Source: Thermodesulfobacteriota bacterium
GTDB taxonomy: Bacteria; Desulfobacterota; Thermodesulfobacteria; Thermodesulfobacteriales; Thermodesulfobacteriaceae
Reading direction: 5' to 3'
NCBI GenBank assembly: GCA_030550555.1
Contig: JAUQPD010000035.1
Location: 32,576 to 96,575 of the forward strand
DNA length: 64,000 bases
Of the stretch, positions 39,071 through 48,284 are shown in pieces. A program made the position numbers and the translations under genes. The notes below the pieces were generated by a model, which worked only from the letters and a program-made list of their open reading frames with translations, did not search any database and was not told the origin of the DNA. How positions within the stretch are numbered: position 1 is the stretch's first letter; each line of letters starts with the position of its first letter.

Positions 39071-41152
39071 ATGGCAGAAAAGAGAGTTGTTTACAGTCTC
39101 TGTTGTATGTGCTCAGGAAGATGTCCCATTATGGTTGAAGTGGAGGATGGGGTTATCAGACATATTTGGGGAAATCCCCATGTATTTGGGGCAAAGAGTC
39201 TCTGTCCAAGGGGGGCAGCAGGGGTTGCTTTTGAATATGACAATGAGAGACCACAATATCCAATGATTCGCGATGGAGAGCGAGGATCTGGCAAGTGGAG
39301 ACGAGTTAGTTGGGATGAAGCTCTTGATTTTATAGCGGAGAAGTTAAAGAGGATTATTGAAACACATGGAGCAAAGGCTATAGCCCTTAGTGACAGGGGT
39401 GGCCCCCACACAGAACTTCATAAACTCTTTTTGAGAGCTGTTGGTTCTCCAAACTACTTTACTCATCACGCAACCTGCTCAAATAGTGCCCTTAATGCCC
39501 TTATGAGCATTGCAGGGTATGCTGGAGATACAGTAGGTTATGACTATAGAAACTGTAAATATCTCGTTGTCTTTGGAAGGAATCTGCTTGAAAGTTTAAT
39601 TACAGGTGAAGCACGAAATGTTATTGAGATGATCAACTCTGGTGGGAAACTTGTCTACATAGATGTTCGTTGGACCTATACAGCATCAAAGGCCTATAAA
39701 TTCTTTCTTATCAATCCAGGCACTGACTATGCATTAGCACTTGCATTGATAAATTATATCATAAATAATCAGCTTTATGATGTAGAGTTTGTAAACAAAC
39801 ATGTGGTAGGACTTGACTATTTGAGATCCTTTGTTCAGCCCTATAATCCGGAGTGGGCAGAGAAGGAGACAGGAATTCCAGCGGAGGAAATAAAAAAGAT
39901 AGCCATAGAGGCTTCAGAGGCAAAGCCTGCAGTAATCTTTCATCCAGGATGGATGACAGCCTGGAATGAACAGGACTTCTATCTAAGACGTGCAATTTAT
40001 GCTTTAAACGCTTTAATGGGAAGCTATGAGGCAAAGGGAGGAATCTTTGTTGCCAAAGGAGCAGGAGATGCAGGTTATAAGATAAAGCAACCTACTTCTC
40101 TTGCACCCAAGGTCACAGAGGAGAGATGTGATGGAGCAGGGACAAAGTATCCATGGATCAGAGCTCAGTGGGGACTTCTTCAGGTCCTTCCCGAAGTTAT
40201 TGAGACTGGGAAACCCTATCCGATTAAGGCCTACATTGCTATGAGGCATGATCCTCTTGCCAGCATGCCTGATCCTGATGTTTGGATTAGAGCTTTTGAG
40301 AAGCTTGATCTTCTTGTAGCTATTGATGTTAACTGGAGTTGGACATCCTGGTATGCGGATGTAATTTTGCCAGAGGCAACTTATCTTGAAAGAACTGACA
40401 ACGTCATCGTCAGAAGAGGTCTCAGACCGCAACTTGCCTTAAGACAAAAAGTAATTGAACCTCGTTTTGATGCAAGAAGTAGGTTTCAGATATTCAAGGC
40501 CCTTGCGGAAAGACTTGGTAAGGGAGAGTATTTCCCTTGGAAGGATGAAATTGAGATGGTCAATTGGCAATTAGAGGGGACGGGCTTTAAATTTGAAGAT
40601 TTTAGCAAGAAGGGGATAATAGATCTCACCAATGAGCCCATTTGGTATGATAGAAACAATCTCAAATTTGATACCCCCTCAGGAAAGATAGAATTTTATT
40701 CTGAAACCTTAGAAAAAGCGGGGATACCTTCCTTTGCACCCTATCATAGTCCAACAAAACCACCTGAGGGAAGCCTAAGGCTCATCTCAGGCAAGGTTGC
40801 TGTTCATACTCAAGGTAGGACCACAAGTAATAATCCGATCTTAAATGAACTTTGTCCGGAAAATCACCTATACATCCATCCCTCTTTTGCTAAGAAAATG
40901 GGTATTAAGGATGGTGACCTTGTGGAGATAAGTGCTGATGGGGTGGTGGAGCAAATTCGTGTTAGAGTTTCACCCTACGTTCATCCGGAGATAGCCTTTA
41001 TGCTTCATGGTTTTGGAGATGCAGTACAGGTTAGAACCCGCTCTTTCGGTAAAGGAGCAAATGATGTGAGATTGATGAAAGGGAAATTAAAGGTTGCTGT
41101 AGGTGGGAATTGTCCTCTTTTTGAGACCTTTGTTACTTTGAGAAAAATTTAG
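39071..41152 (+). CDS. Molybdopterin oxidoreductase catalytic subunit, PsrA/PhsA-like, without an evident Tat signal
   Basis: N-terminal Fe-S motif CCMCSGRCP; HHATCSNSALNALMSIAGY; C-terminal molydopterin-dinucleotide domain GRTTSNNPILNELCPENHLYIHPSFAKKMGI. Confidence 0.85.
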   Translation: MAEKRVVYSLCCMCSGRCPIMVEVEDGVIRHIWGNPHVFGAKSLCPRGAAGVAFEYDNERPQYPMIRDGERGSGKWRRVSWDEALDFIAEKLKRIIETHGAKAIALSDRGGPHTELHKLFLRAVGSPNYFTHHATCSNSALNALMSIAGYAGDTVGYDYRNCKYLVVFGRNLLESLITGEARNVIEMINSGGKLVYIDVRWTYTASKAYKFFLINPGTDYALALALINYIINNQLYDVEFVNKHVVGLDYLRSFVQPYNPEWAEKETGIPAEEIKKIAIEASEAKPAVIFHPGWMTAWNEQDFYLRRAIYALNALMGSYEAKGGIFVAKGAGDAGYKIKQPTSLAPKVTEERCDGAGTKYPWIRAQWGLLQVLPEVIETGKPYPIKAYIAMRHDPLASMPDPDVWIRAFEKLDLLVAIDVNWSWTSWYADVILPEATYLERTDNVIVRRGLRPQLALRQKVIEPRFDARSRFQIFKALAERLGKGEYFPWKDEIEMVNWQLEGTGFKFEDFSKKGIIDLTNEPIWYDRNNLKFDTPSGKIEFYSETLEKAGIPSFAPYHSPTKPPEGSLRLISGKVAVHTQGRTTSNNPILNELCPENHLYIHPSFAKKMGIKDGDLVEISADGVVEQIRVRVSPYVHPEIAFMLHGFGDAVQVRTRSFGKGANDVRLMKGKLKVAVGGNCPLFETFVTLRKI

Positions 41153-41166
41153 TAGGGGAGGCAAAA

Positions 41167-41685
41167 ATGAGTAAATATGTGATTACTCAGGATCAAAGGA
41201 GGTGTATAGGTTGTCTTGCTTGCATTGTGCACTGTAAGGTGGAGAATAATGTAGGTAAAGGCGCAAAATTCTGTGACATCCTTCCAGTAGGACCAAAGGA
41301 CATTAATGGGGTCCCAAGAATTCTTTTCGTATATATCAATTGTTTCCATTGCGAAGAGGCTTTTTGTATGAAGGCCTGCCCCACTGGGGCTATGACAAGA
41401 AGAAGTCAAGATGGGATTGTTTTCGTGAAAGATGAGTTGTGTATTGGTTGCAAATCCTGTATGAAAGCCTGTCCCTGGGGCATTCCTCAGTGGAATGAAG
41501 AAACAGGTAAAGTTTTTAAATGTCATCTCTGCAAGCATAGAATTGATAAAGGTGAAAAGCCTGCCTGCGTAGAGGGATGTACAACGTCCTGTTTAACATT
41601 TACAGTTCCAGAGGATGCAACTCATAAAGTCAGAAAGGACTATGCGGAAAGGATTGCAGAAAATCTAAGAGCAATGCTCTGGTAG
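41167..41685 (+). CDS. 4Fe-4S ferredoxin-type electron-transfer subunit (DmsB/PsrB-like)
   Basis: CIGCLACIVHCKVEN, CFHCEEAFCMKACPTGAM, CIGCKSCMKACPWGIP, CHLCKHRIDKGEKPACVEGCTTSCL. Confidence 0.92.
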   Translation: MSKYVITQDQRRCIGCLACIVHCKVENNVGKGAKFCDILPVGPKDINGVPRILFVYINCFHCEEAFCMKACPTGAMTRRSQDGIVFVKDELCIGCKSCMKACPWGIPQWNEETGKVFKCHLCKHRIDKGEKPACVEGCTTSCLTFTVPEDATHKVRKDYAERIAENLRAMLW

Positions 41686-41697
41686 TTAAACTTTAAC

Positions 41698-41727
41698 GGG
41701 GCCTCCTCTGTTTGAGGAGCCCTTTTC
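41698..41727 (+). terminator. Rho-independent terminator between the psrAB-like genes and the nuo operon
   Basis: GGG-C-CTCCTC-TGTTT-GAGGAG-CCC followed by TTTT. Confidence 0.7.
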
Positions 41728-41785
41728 GTTGTTTAAAAGAAAAAGTTCAAAGTTATATAAAATTATATTAAATGGAGAAAGGGTA

Positions 41786-42262
41786 ATGGAAATCCTCCTT
41801 GGGAAACTTGATGATCTAATAAACTGGGCGAGGGCCGGCTCTATCTGGCCTGTAACCTTTGGGCTTGCCTGATGTGCTATTGAAATGATGGCTGCAGGTG
41901 CAGCCAGAAATGATTTAGACAGATTTGGCATAATCTTCAGGGCTTCACCGCGTCAGGCTGACTGTCTGATTGTTGCAGGAACTCTTACTTATAAGATGGC
42001 TCCTGTTCTCCGAAGAGTCTATGATCAAATGAGTCATCCTCGTTGGGTTATTGCTATGGGTAGCTGTGCCTGCACTGGAGGAGTTTTTAGGACCTATGCA
42101 ACTGTTCAGGGGGTGGATCAGATTGTGCCTGTTGATGTATATGTCCCTGGATGTCCGCCAAGGCCTGAGGCTCTTATTGAGGGATTGTTAAATCTGCAGA
42201 AAAAAATCAGAGAAGAGAAAAAGAACTGGGGTCCCTATGTCAGAAAAGAGCTTAACTACTAA
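41786..42262 (+). CDS. nuoB: NADH-quinone oxidoreductase subunit B with in-frame TGA, proposed selenocysteine at residue 29
   Basis: ATG 41786 with upstream [92 protein letters not shown]...MGSCACTGG...[14 protein letters not shown] at 41870-41872 replaces the first Cys of the CC motif. Confidence 0.88.
41870..41905 (+). promoter_or_regulatory. Candidate bacterial SECIS element downstream of UGA in nuoB
   Basis: TGA (41870-41872), 17-nt spacer, perfect stem GGCTGC (41890-41895), loop AGGT, GCAGCC (41900-41905); loop GU 26-27 nt after the UGA. Confidence 0.75.
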
Positions 42263-43466
42263 GGAATATATCTATACGACTGAGGATCCCTTTTTCTCGC
42301 CTCTGACAATTCAAATGGGTCCTCAGCATCCCTCAACTCACGGTGTTCTAAAGTTAAATCTGGTCCTCGAAGGAGAGAAGATTATTGATCTCGAGCCAGA
42401 AATAGGATTTCTCCATCGAGGACTTGAAAAGCTTGCAGAAAGTATGAATTATGCTCAGGTCCTACCGCTTACCGATAGATTAGACTACATAAGCGCTATG
42501 AATAACAATACTGGCTATGCTTTAGTCGTGGAGAGACTCCTTGGAATTGAACCCCCTCCCAGAGGTAAATACTTAAGGACGATGGTCTGTGAACTTGCAA
42601 GAATTGCTAGTCACCTACTTTGGCTTGCAACTCATGCCCTGGATATCGGTGCTATGACAGTATTTCTCTATTGCTTTAGAGAGCGAGAGAAGATACTAGA
42701 CTTCTTTGAAATGATTTGTGGTGCAAGGCTTACAGTCAGTTATCCAAGAATAGGTGGAGTTAGGGTTGATGTAGAAGAGAAAGTCTTAGAAGAGATATAT
42801 AACTTTATTCCCTATATGTATGAAAAAATAGAGGAATATGAAGGGCTTCTTTCGCAGAACAGAATCTGGCTTGATAGAACTGTTGGGGTTGGAGTTATTT
42901 CAGCAGAGGAGGCAATAGCATATGGTCTTACCGGTCCTTCTCTTAGGGGTTCTGGCGTTGCCTATGATATAAGAAAACACTTTCCCTATGATGCTTATCC
43001 CGAATTAGACTTTGAAGTTCCTGTTGGGAAAAATGGCGATACCTATGATCGTTATTGGTGTAGGCTTCAGGAAATGCGTCAGTCTCTAAGGATAATAAAA
43101 CAGTGCATAGAGAAAATGCCTGATGGGCCAGTCTGTGCCGAAGTTTCCCCAGATCTCGATATGCAGGTCTTTAAGAGAGCCTTTAGAGCAGAAGCTTGGG
43201 GAGAAAAAACCTTTATTGCCTTTTTGAATGAAGGAGTTGAACTTGTCCCCAAAGGTGAGCTATATTCAGCAGTTGAGGGAGCCAAAGGAGAGCTAGGATT
43301 TTATCTGGTAAGTGACGGCTCTGGAAGACCCTATCGCCTCCACATAAGAGCACCCTCCTATGTACACATTTCTGCCTTGCCCAAACTTTCAAGGGGGCAC
43401 ATGGTTGCAGACCTAGTCGCCATAATAGGAACACTTGACATTGTAATGGGAGAGTGTGATAGATGA
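42237..43466 (+). CDS. nuoD: NADH-quinone oxidoreductase subunit D
   Basis: [45 protein letters not shown]; ends DIVMGECDR. Confidence 0.97.
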   Translation: MSEKSLTTKEYIYTTEDPFFSPLTIQMGPQHPSTHGVLKLNLVLEGEKIIDLEPEIGFLHRGLEKLAESMNYAQVLPLTDRLDYISAMNNNTGYALVVERLLGIEPPPRGKYLRTMVCELARIASHLLWLATHALDIGAMTVFLYCFREREKILDFFEMICGARLTVSYPRIGGVRVDVEEKVLEEIYNFIPYMYEKIEEYEGLLSQNRIWLDRTVGVGVISAEEAIAYGLTGPSLRGSGVAYDIRKHFPYDAYPELDFEVPVGKNGDTYDRYWCRLQEMRQSLRIIKQCIEKMPDGPVCAEVSPDLDMQVFKRAFRAEAWGEKTFIAFLNEGVELVPKGELYSAVEGAKGELGFYLVSDGSGRPYRLHIRAPSYVHISALPKLSRGHMVADLVAIIGTLDIVMGECDR

Positions 43467-44020
43467 GAAGAAACCCTTATTATCTTCTCTTTAGAGATCT
43501 CCTCGGTGGACTGCTTATCACTCTGAAAACTCTCTTTAGGAAGCCTGTCACAGTCGAATATCCCAGGGAGAGAGTAAAGGTATATCCATCCTTCAGAGGT
43601 AGACATGCTCTTGTTCGAGATCCCGAGACTGGTGATGCAAGATGTGTAGCTTGTTTAAAATGTGTGCAGGTTTGTCCATCAAGATGTATAGATGTAAAAT
43701 ACGAAATAGATGAGAAAACGGGTGCTAGGATAATGACACAATATAATATTGAGGCTTTAAGGTGTATATATTGTGGATATTGTGAAGAGGTTTGTCCAGT
43801 TGGTGCTATAGTATTAACTGAGTATTTTGAATATTCAGTAAGAACAAGAGAGGAGGCATTTTTTGATAAAGAAAAACTTTTGAAAAATTGGGATGAATTT
43901 ATTGCAAAGTATACAGAGAAAGTATATACAAATAAATTTTGGAATCTTAAAGGTATACCTGATGTACTAAAGCCTGCACCAAAAAGAAAACAACTTGAGG
44001 TTCCAGTTAAGAGGGGTTAG
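43463..44020 (+). CDS. nuoI: NADH-quinone oxidoreductase subunit I
   Basis: CVACLKCVQVCPSRCI and CIYCGYCEEVCPVGAI; GRHALVRDPETGDARC. Confidence 0.95.
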   Translation: MRRNPYYLLFRDLLGGLLITLKTLFRKPVTVEYPRERVKVYPSFRGRHALVRDPETGDARCVACLKCVQVCPSRCIDVKYEIDEKTGARIMTQYNIEALRCIYCGYCEEVCPVGAIVLTEYFEYSVRTREEAFFDKEKLLKNWDEFIAKYTEKVYTNKFWNLKGIPDVLKPAPKRKQLEVPVKRG

Positions 44021-44409
44021 TGATGGTGGGACCAGATAGTTATGTTCCCTCTGCCTATCTACCAGTTTTGATAATGTTAATTGTTGCTCTACTTTTTGGA
44101 CTCGGAGGTTTAATATTCGGTGCTCTTGTTAGACCGAAGGCATATTATTCTCTAAAGTTACTTCCTTATGAATGTGGAAATGAACCTAGTGGGTTGCCTT
44201 GGCAGAGGATAACGATTCGTTATTTTCCAATTGCTATTCTCTTTGCGGTTTTTGATGTTGAGATCGGATTGTTATATATCTGGTGTGTAGGATTTTCACA
44301 GCTATCAGTTATTGGTTTTTGGATAATGATAGTTTTTCTACTTATAATCCTTATTGGCTTTGTTTATGATATGAAGAGAGGATTACTTGATTGGCAGAGG
44401 GTTCTATGA
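44020..44409 (+). CDS. nuoA: NADH-quinone oxidoreductase subunit A
   Basis: LLPYECGNEPSGLPWQRITIRYFPIAILFAVFDVEIGLLYIW. Confidence 0.95.
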   Translation: MMVGPDSYVPSAYLPVLIMLIVALLFGLGGLIFGALVRPKAYYSLKLLPYECGNEPSGLPWQRITIRYFPIAILFAVFDVEIGLLYIWCVGFSQLSVIGFWIMIVFLLIILIGFVYDMKRGLLDWQRVL

Positions 44410-44936
44410 AAGAAAGATTGAGAGAAGTTCTTGAAAGGTTTAAAGTTAACTTTAGTGCCTACATAATAGATATCAATGAGTTTCGTGGGCAGACTTTTGT
44501 AATCCTTGGAGATGGATCTCCCATTAGAGATATTGTAGGATTTCTAAAAACAGAAGGGTTTAATCATCTCCAAACACTTACAGCTGTAGATTATCTGCAA
44601 AAGAGTGGTGTTCCTAGATTTGAAGTAGTCTATCAATTTTATAGCATAGATCAAGGGATATCTTTAAGGCTTAGACTCCAGGTCTCAGAGGACAAGCCTG
44701 AGGTTGAGAGTATTGTAGATCTGTTCCCCTCTGCCAACTTTTTTGAAAGAGAGGTCTACGACCTTTTTGGAATACGATTTATGGGGCATCCTAATCTCAA
44801 GAGGATTCTCTTGCCTCAGAACTGGGAGGGGCACCCTTTAAGAAAGGACTATCCTCTTATGCCTGAGGATAAACCGAGGGACTTCCTTGAACTTGTTGAA
44901 TTAAAGGAGAGGTTAGGAGGATATGGCATTAGGTGA
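44406..44936 (+). CDS. nuoC: NADH-quinone oxidoreductase subunit C
   Basis: PSANFFEREVYDLFGIRFMGHPNLKRILLPQNWEGHPLRKDYPL. Confidence 0.95.
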   Translation: MKERLREVLERFKVNFSAYIIDINEFRGQTFVILGDGSPIRDIVGFLKTEGFNHLQTLTAVDYLQKSGVPRFEVVYQFYSIDQGISLRLRLQVSEDKPEVESIVDLFPSANFFEREVYDLFGIRFMGHPNLKRILLPQNWEGHPLRKDYPLMPEDKPRDFLELVELKERLGGYGIR

Positions 44937-45945
44937 GAGTTTACCCTTACATCTTGAGATTCTTATTGTTTTGATCAAGATTGCCATAGTATTAGGAGTG
45001 TTTTTATTTCACGCAGCCTATACGGTCTATGCGGAGAGAAAGATTCTTGGAAGAATGCAGGCGCGACTTGGGCCAAGAGAAGTTGGTCCCTACGGACTTC
45101 TTCAACCAATTGCAGACCTTGTAAAACTTCTCTTTAAGGAGGATATAGTTCCCGCAGAAGCCCACAAGACGCTATTTAAAATTGCTCCCCTTCTTGTTCT
45201 GACTTTTGCAATTGTTAACCTGAGTGTCATCCCCTTTCATCCTTCATTTATTATAGCGGATGTAAATCTGGGGGTTCTTCTAATTCTAGCCTTTGCAGGT
45301 CTTGGAACTTATGGCATCATCCTTGCAGGTTATTCATCTGGCTCTAAATACTCCCTTCTTGGAGGTCTCCGCTCTGCATCTCAAATTCTTAGTTATGAGA
45401 TTCCCTTAAGCCTTAGCTTAGCAGGGGTCATACTATATGCAGAATCGTTCCATTTGAGAGACATAGTTGAAGTCCAAGTAAATTCCCTTTTTGGGATAAA
45501 TGTCTTTCCCCAGATCTTGGGATTTATTGTCTTCTTAATTTGTGCTTTTGCAGAGACGAATAGAGCACCTTTTGATCTTCCTGAGGCTGAAAGTGAGCTT
45601 GTAGCTGGGTACATTACAGAATATTCAGGATTTCGTATGGGACTATTCTTTTTAGGTGAATACATTTCTATGTATGTTATGGCTCTTTTAATTTCTATTT
45701 GTTATTTTGGTGGCTGGGCTTTCCCTTGGTGGTTAGCAAATGCGCTACCCTTTTTGAAAGCAATTCCCCCCACACTTGTCTTAGCATTAAAGGTTTATTT
45801 CTTTATCTTCCTATTTATATGGGTTAGAGCAACATTTCCTAGATATAGGTTTGATCAACTTATGAGTATGAGTTGGAAGATTCTTATTCCTCTTTCTCTT
45901 ATTAATTTTTTGATTGTTGCCCTTATTAAGTGGTTGGGGGTTTAA
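44923..45945 (+). CDS. nuoH: NADH-quinone oxidoreductase subunit H
   Basis: AERKILGRMQARLGPREVGPYGLLQPIADLVKLLFKED; ETNRAPFDLPEAESELVAGYITEYSG. Confidence 0.97.
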   Translation: MALGESLPLHLEILIVLIKIAIVLGVFLFHAAYTVYAERKILGRMQARLGPREVGPYGLLQPIADLVKLLFKEDIVPAEAHKTLFKIAPLLVLTFAIVNLSVIPFHPSFIIADVNLGVLLILAFAGLGTYGIILAGYSSGSKYSLLGGLRSASQILSYEIPLSLSLAGVILYAESFHLRDIVEVQVNSLFGINVFPQILGFIVFLICAFAETNRAPFDLPEAESELVAGYITEYSGFRMGLFFLGEYISMYVMALLISICYFGGWAFPWWLANALPFLKAIPPTLVLALKVYFFIFLFIWVRATFPRYRFDQLMSMSWKILIPLSLINFLIVALIKWLGV

Positions 45946-45948
45946 ATA

Positions 45949-46461
45949 ATGATTGAACGTGCTATAAGTCTTTTGATAATATCTAGCCTTTTCTTTTTCT
46001 TTCTACTATTGACTTATTATTTCAGGCATTTTATCTATCAATTTTTATCTATACTTGTTTTAATGGTCCTACAAGGTGTTCTATTTCTTTATTTAAATGC
46101 AGAATTTCTTGCTGCTGTTCAGATTATTGTATATGTAGGAGCTATCTTAATTATGTTTCTGTTTTCCCTTTTTCTATTTCCTGAAGAAGAGTTGAAGGGA
46201 ATAAAAACTGACGTTTCAAGGATTAGCTATAAGACCTTTATTCCAATTGGTTTATTAGTTCTTTTATTGGTTATTTCATTATATAGAGCAGTTCCTGAAA
46301 ATTATTCTAAACAAGAATTTCTTTCCGATATCAAAGTTATCGGAAATTTTTTGTTTAATGAATACTGGTTTTTGATTTATCTTCTTGCCTTTATATTAAG
46401 CTTGCCAATGGTTGCTTTATATATTTTCTTTAGGAGGGAGGATGCTTCAAGAAATAATTAA
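45949..46461 (+). CDS. nuoJ: NADH-quinone oxidoreductase subunit J
   Basis: VLYLNAEFLAAVQIIVYVGAILIMFLFSLFL-type motif, position between nuoH and nuoK. Confidence 0.93.
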   Translation: MIERAISLLIISSLFFFFLLLTYYFRHFIYQFLSILVLMVLQGVLFLYLNAEFLAAVQIIVYVGAILIMFLFSLFLFPEEELKGIKTDVSRISYKTFIPIGLLVLLLVISLYRAVPENYSKQEFLSDIKVIGNFLFNEYWFLIYLLAFILSLPMVALYIFFRREDASRNN

Positions 46462-46780
46462 TTTCTTTGCCAAAGAGTATATCTTTTATCTTATATCAGG
46501 TATGCTTATTTTTCTTGGAATATCACTTTTTCTTCTTCGTAAGAATCTTTTAATTGCAATTCTTGCTTTAGAGGTTGCTTTTAATGGAGTTAATTTAGCC
46601 TTTGCAACAGCTAGTCATTATCTTGGTGATCCCAAGGGAAAGATGGTTGTCCTTGTAACTCTTGCTATAGCTGCAGGTTCCTTTTCAATTGGACTAATAT
46701 TAGTTGTAAACTATTATAGGCTAAAGAGAAGTCTTTCTTTTGATGAACTAAAGCTCCTAGGGGAGAGAGATGAAGAGTGA
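46442..46780 (+). CDS. nuoK: NADH-quinone oxidoreductase subunit K
   Basis: MLIFLGISLFLLRKNLLIAILALEVAFNGVNLAF; start MLQEII at 46442 after TAGGAGGG. Confidence 0.93.
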   Translation: MLQEIINFFAKEYIFYLISGMLIFLGISLFLLRKNLLIAILALEVAFNGVNLAFATASHYLGDPKGKMVVLVTLAIAAGSFSIGLILVVNYYRLKRSLSFDELKLLGERDEE

Positions 46781-48284
46781 GGCTTTATTTCCACTTCTTG
46801 CAATTTTAGTATCTGCTATAGCTGTTCCATTTATTATATACTTTGGAGATAAAAAGCCCAATCATCGCGAAGCAGTATCTGTGATTGCTGGTATACTTAA
46901 ATTTTTATTCGTTTGCTTATTAATTCCTATAGTGCTTGAAAAAGGTTCATACACTGTTGAACTTATAAAGCTTTATGAAGGCATATCAATAAAGCTTCTT
47001 GTGGATCCCCTTGGGCTACTTTTTGCATTAGGTGCTTCCTTCCTTTGGATTTTGACTACTTTTTATTCCATAGGATATATGAGAGGCACTCACGCTATAA
47101 GGCAGACGAGATATTATGTCTCCTTTGCACTTTCGCTTACCGCAACTATGGGAGTTGCCTTTGCTGGAAATCTCCTGACTCTCTTTTTGTTTTATGAACT
47201 CATGTCAATTGTCACTTATCCTTTAGTTGCCCACAAGGAGGATGAGGAGGCCCTTGAGGGAGCTAGGAAATATGTAATATACCTACTTGGCACCGCAAAG
47301 CTCTTCCTAATTCCTGCAATGGCCATTACATATTTTGTTGCTGGAACGCTTGATTATACCCCAAGGGGAATTTTTACTCAGGACATGCTTGAGCAACATC
47401 GCCTATTGCTACAGATAGCACTTATCCTCTATCTTTATGGTTATAATAAGTGTGCCATAATGCCACTTCATAGCTGGCTACCTTCAGCGATGGTAGCTCC
47501 AACACCTGTTTCTGCTCTCCTTCACGCAGTTGCAGTAGTAAAGACAGGTGCCTTTGCAAATGTTAGGGTATTACTTAACATCTACGGAAAGGATGGAGTA
47601 ATTGGACTTGGTCTCCAAGAGTTTATACTTTTTATTACTGCCCTCACGATAATTGTTGGATCCGCAATAGCACTCACCCGTCAGAACTTCAAGGCAAGAC
47701 TTGCCTTTTCAACAGTTAGTCAGCTTTCTTATATAGTCTTTGGAACTGCCCTCTTTACACCTCTTTCAGTCATTGGTGGAATTCTTCACATTACTGCACA
47801 CGCCTTTTCAAAAATTACACTCTTTTTTTCAGCAGGCTCAGTATATGTCTCCACTCATTACACCGAAATACCTCAATTTGATGGCTTAGCAAGAAAGATG
47901 CCTTTAACTTTTACTGCTTTCTTTCTTGCTAGTTTAAGTATGATAGGAATTCCCGGATTTATCGGTTTCTGGAGTAAATTTAATTTAGTTAAGGGCTGTC
48001 TTACCGCAGGATTAATTAGTGGAGCCCTTGTCTTCTTAATAAGTTCCTTTTTAAATACTGCCTATTTTCTGCCAATTGTCTTTAGAGCACTTCTAAAGGA
48101 TCCTTATCAACCAAGTAAGGAAGAACAACATCATCATCACTACACACCTTATGAAAAGATAAAAGAAAATTATTTTTGTGCTATACCTTTATTTATAACA
48201 GCTATTCTTACAATAGTTCTTGCAAGTCAAATAGAGCATCTTTACAAGCTATTGAAGTTAATAGAGGTGCTATATGTGGACTAA
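46770..48284 (+). CDS. Complex I / Mrp antiporter-like subunit (first of four)
   Basis: FLFYELMSIVTYPLVAHKEDEEALEGARKYVIYLLGTAKLF; LHSWLPSAMVAPTPVSALLHAVAVVKTGAF; antiporter-family motifs. Confidence 0.88.
   Translation: MKSEALFPLLAILVSAIAVPFIIYFGDKKPNHREAVSVIAGILKFLFVCLLIPIVLEKGSYTVELIKLYEGISIKLLVDPLGLLFALGASFLWILTTFYSIGYMRGTHAIRQTRYYVSFALSLTATMGVAFAGNLLTLFLFYELMSIVTYPLVAHKEDEEALEGARKYVIYLLGTAKLFLIPAMAITYFVAGTLDYTPRGIFTQDMLEQHRLLLQIALILYLYGYNKCAIMPLHSWLPSAMVAPTPVSALLHAVAVVKTGAFANVRVLLNIYGKDGVIGLGLQEFILFITALTIIVGSAIALTRQNFKARLAFSTVSQLSYIVFGTALFTPLSVIGGILHITAHAFSKITLFFSAGSVYVSTHYTEIPQFDGLARKMPLTFTAFFLASLSMIGIPGFIGFWSKFNLVKGCLTAGLISGALVFLISSFLNTAYFLPIVFRALLKDPYQPSKEEQHHHHYTPYEKIKENYFCAIPLFITAILTIVLASQIEHLYKLLKLIEVLYVD

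Noticed and set aside
39071-41152. Molybdopterin oxidoreductase as a Sec-containing formate dehydrogenase
   Set aside because: The catalytic-site position reads HHATCSNS with a normal Cys codon, there is no in-frame TGA, and the motifs look more PsrA/PhsA-like than FdhF-like.
41870-41872. UGA recoding as Trp or Cys genome-wide (alternative genetic code)
   Set aside because: Several genes in the window terminate at TGA in sensible positions (proS, lpxD, nuoD), and tRNA-Sec is present.
41885-42262. ORF-track protein [15 protein letters not shown]... as the complete nuoB product
   Set aside because: It starts inside the conserved core, lacks the tandem Cys motif needed for cluster N2 and has no suitable ribosome-binding site; the true frame extends upstream to ATG 41786 through the TGA.
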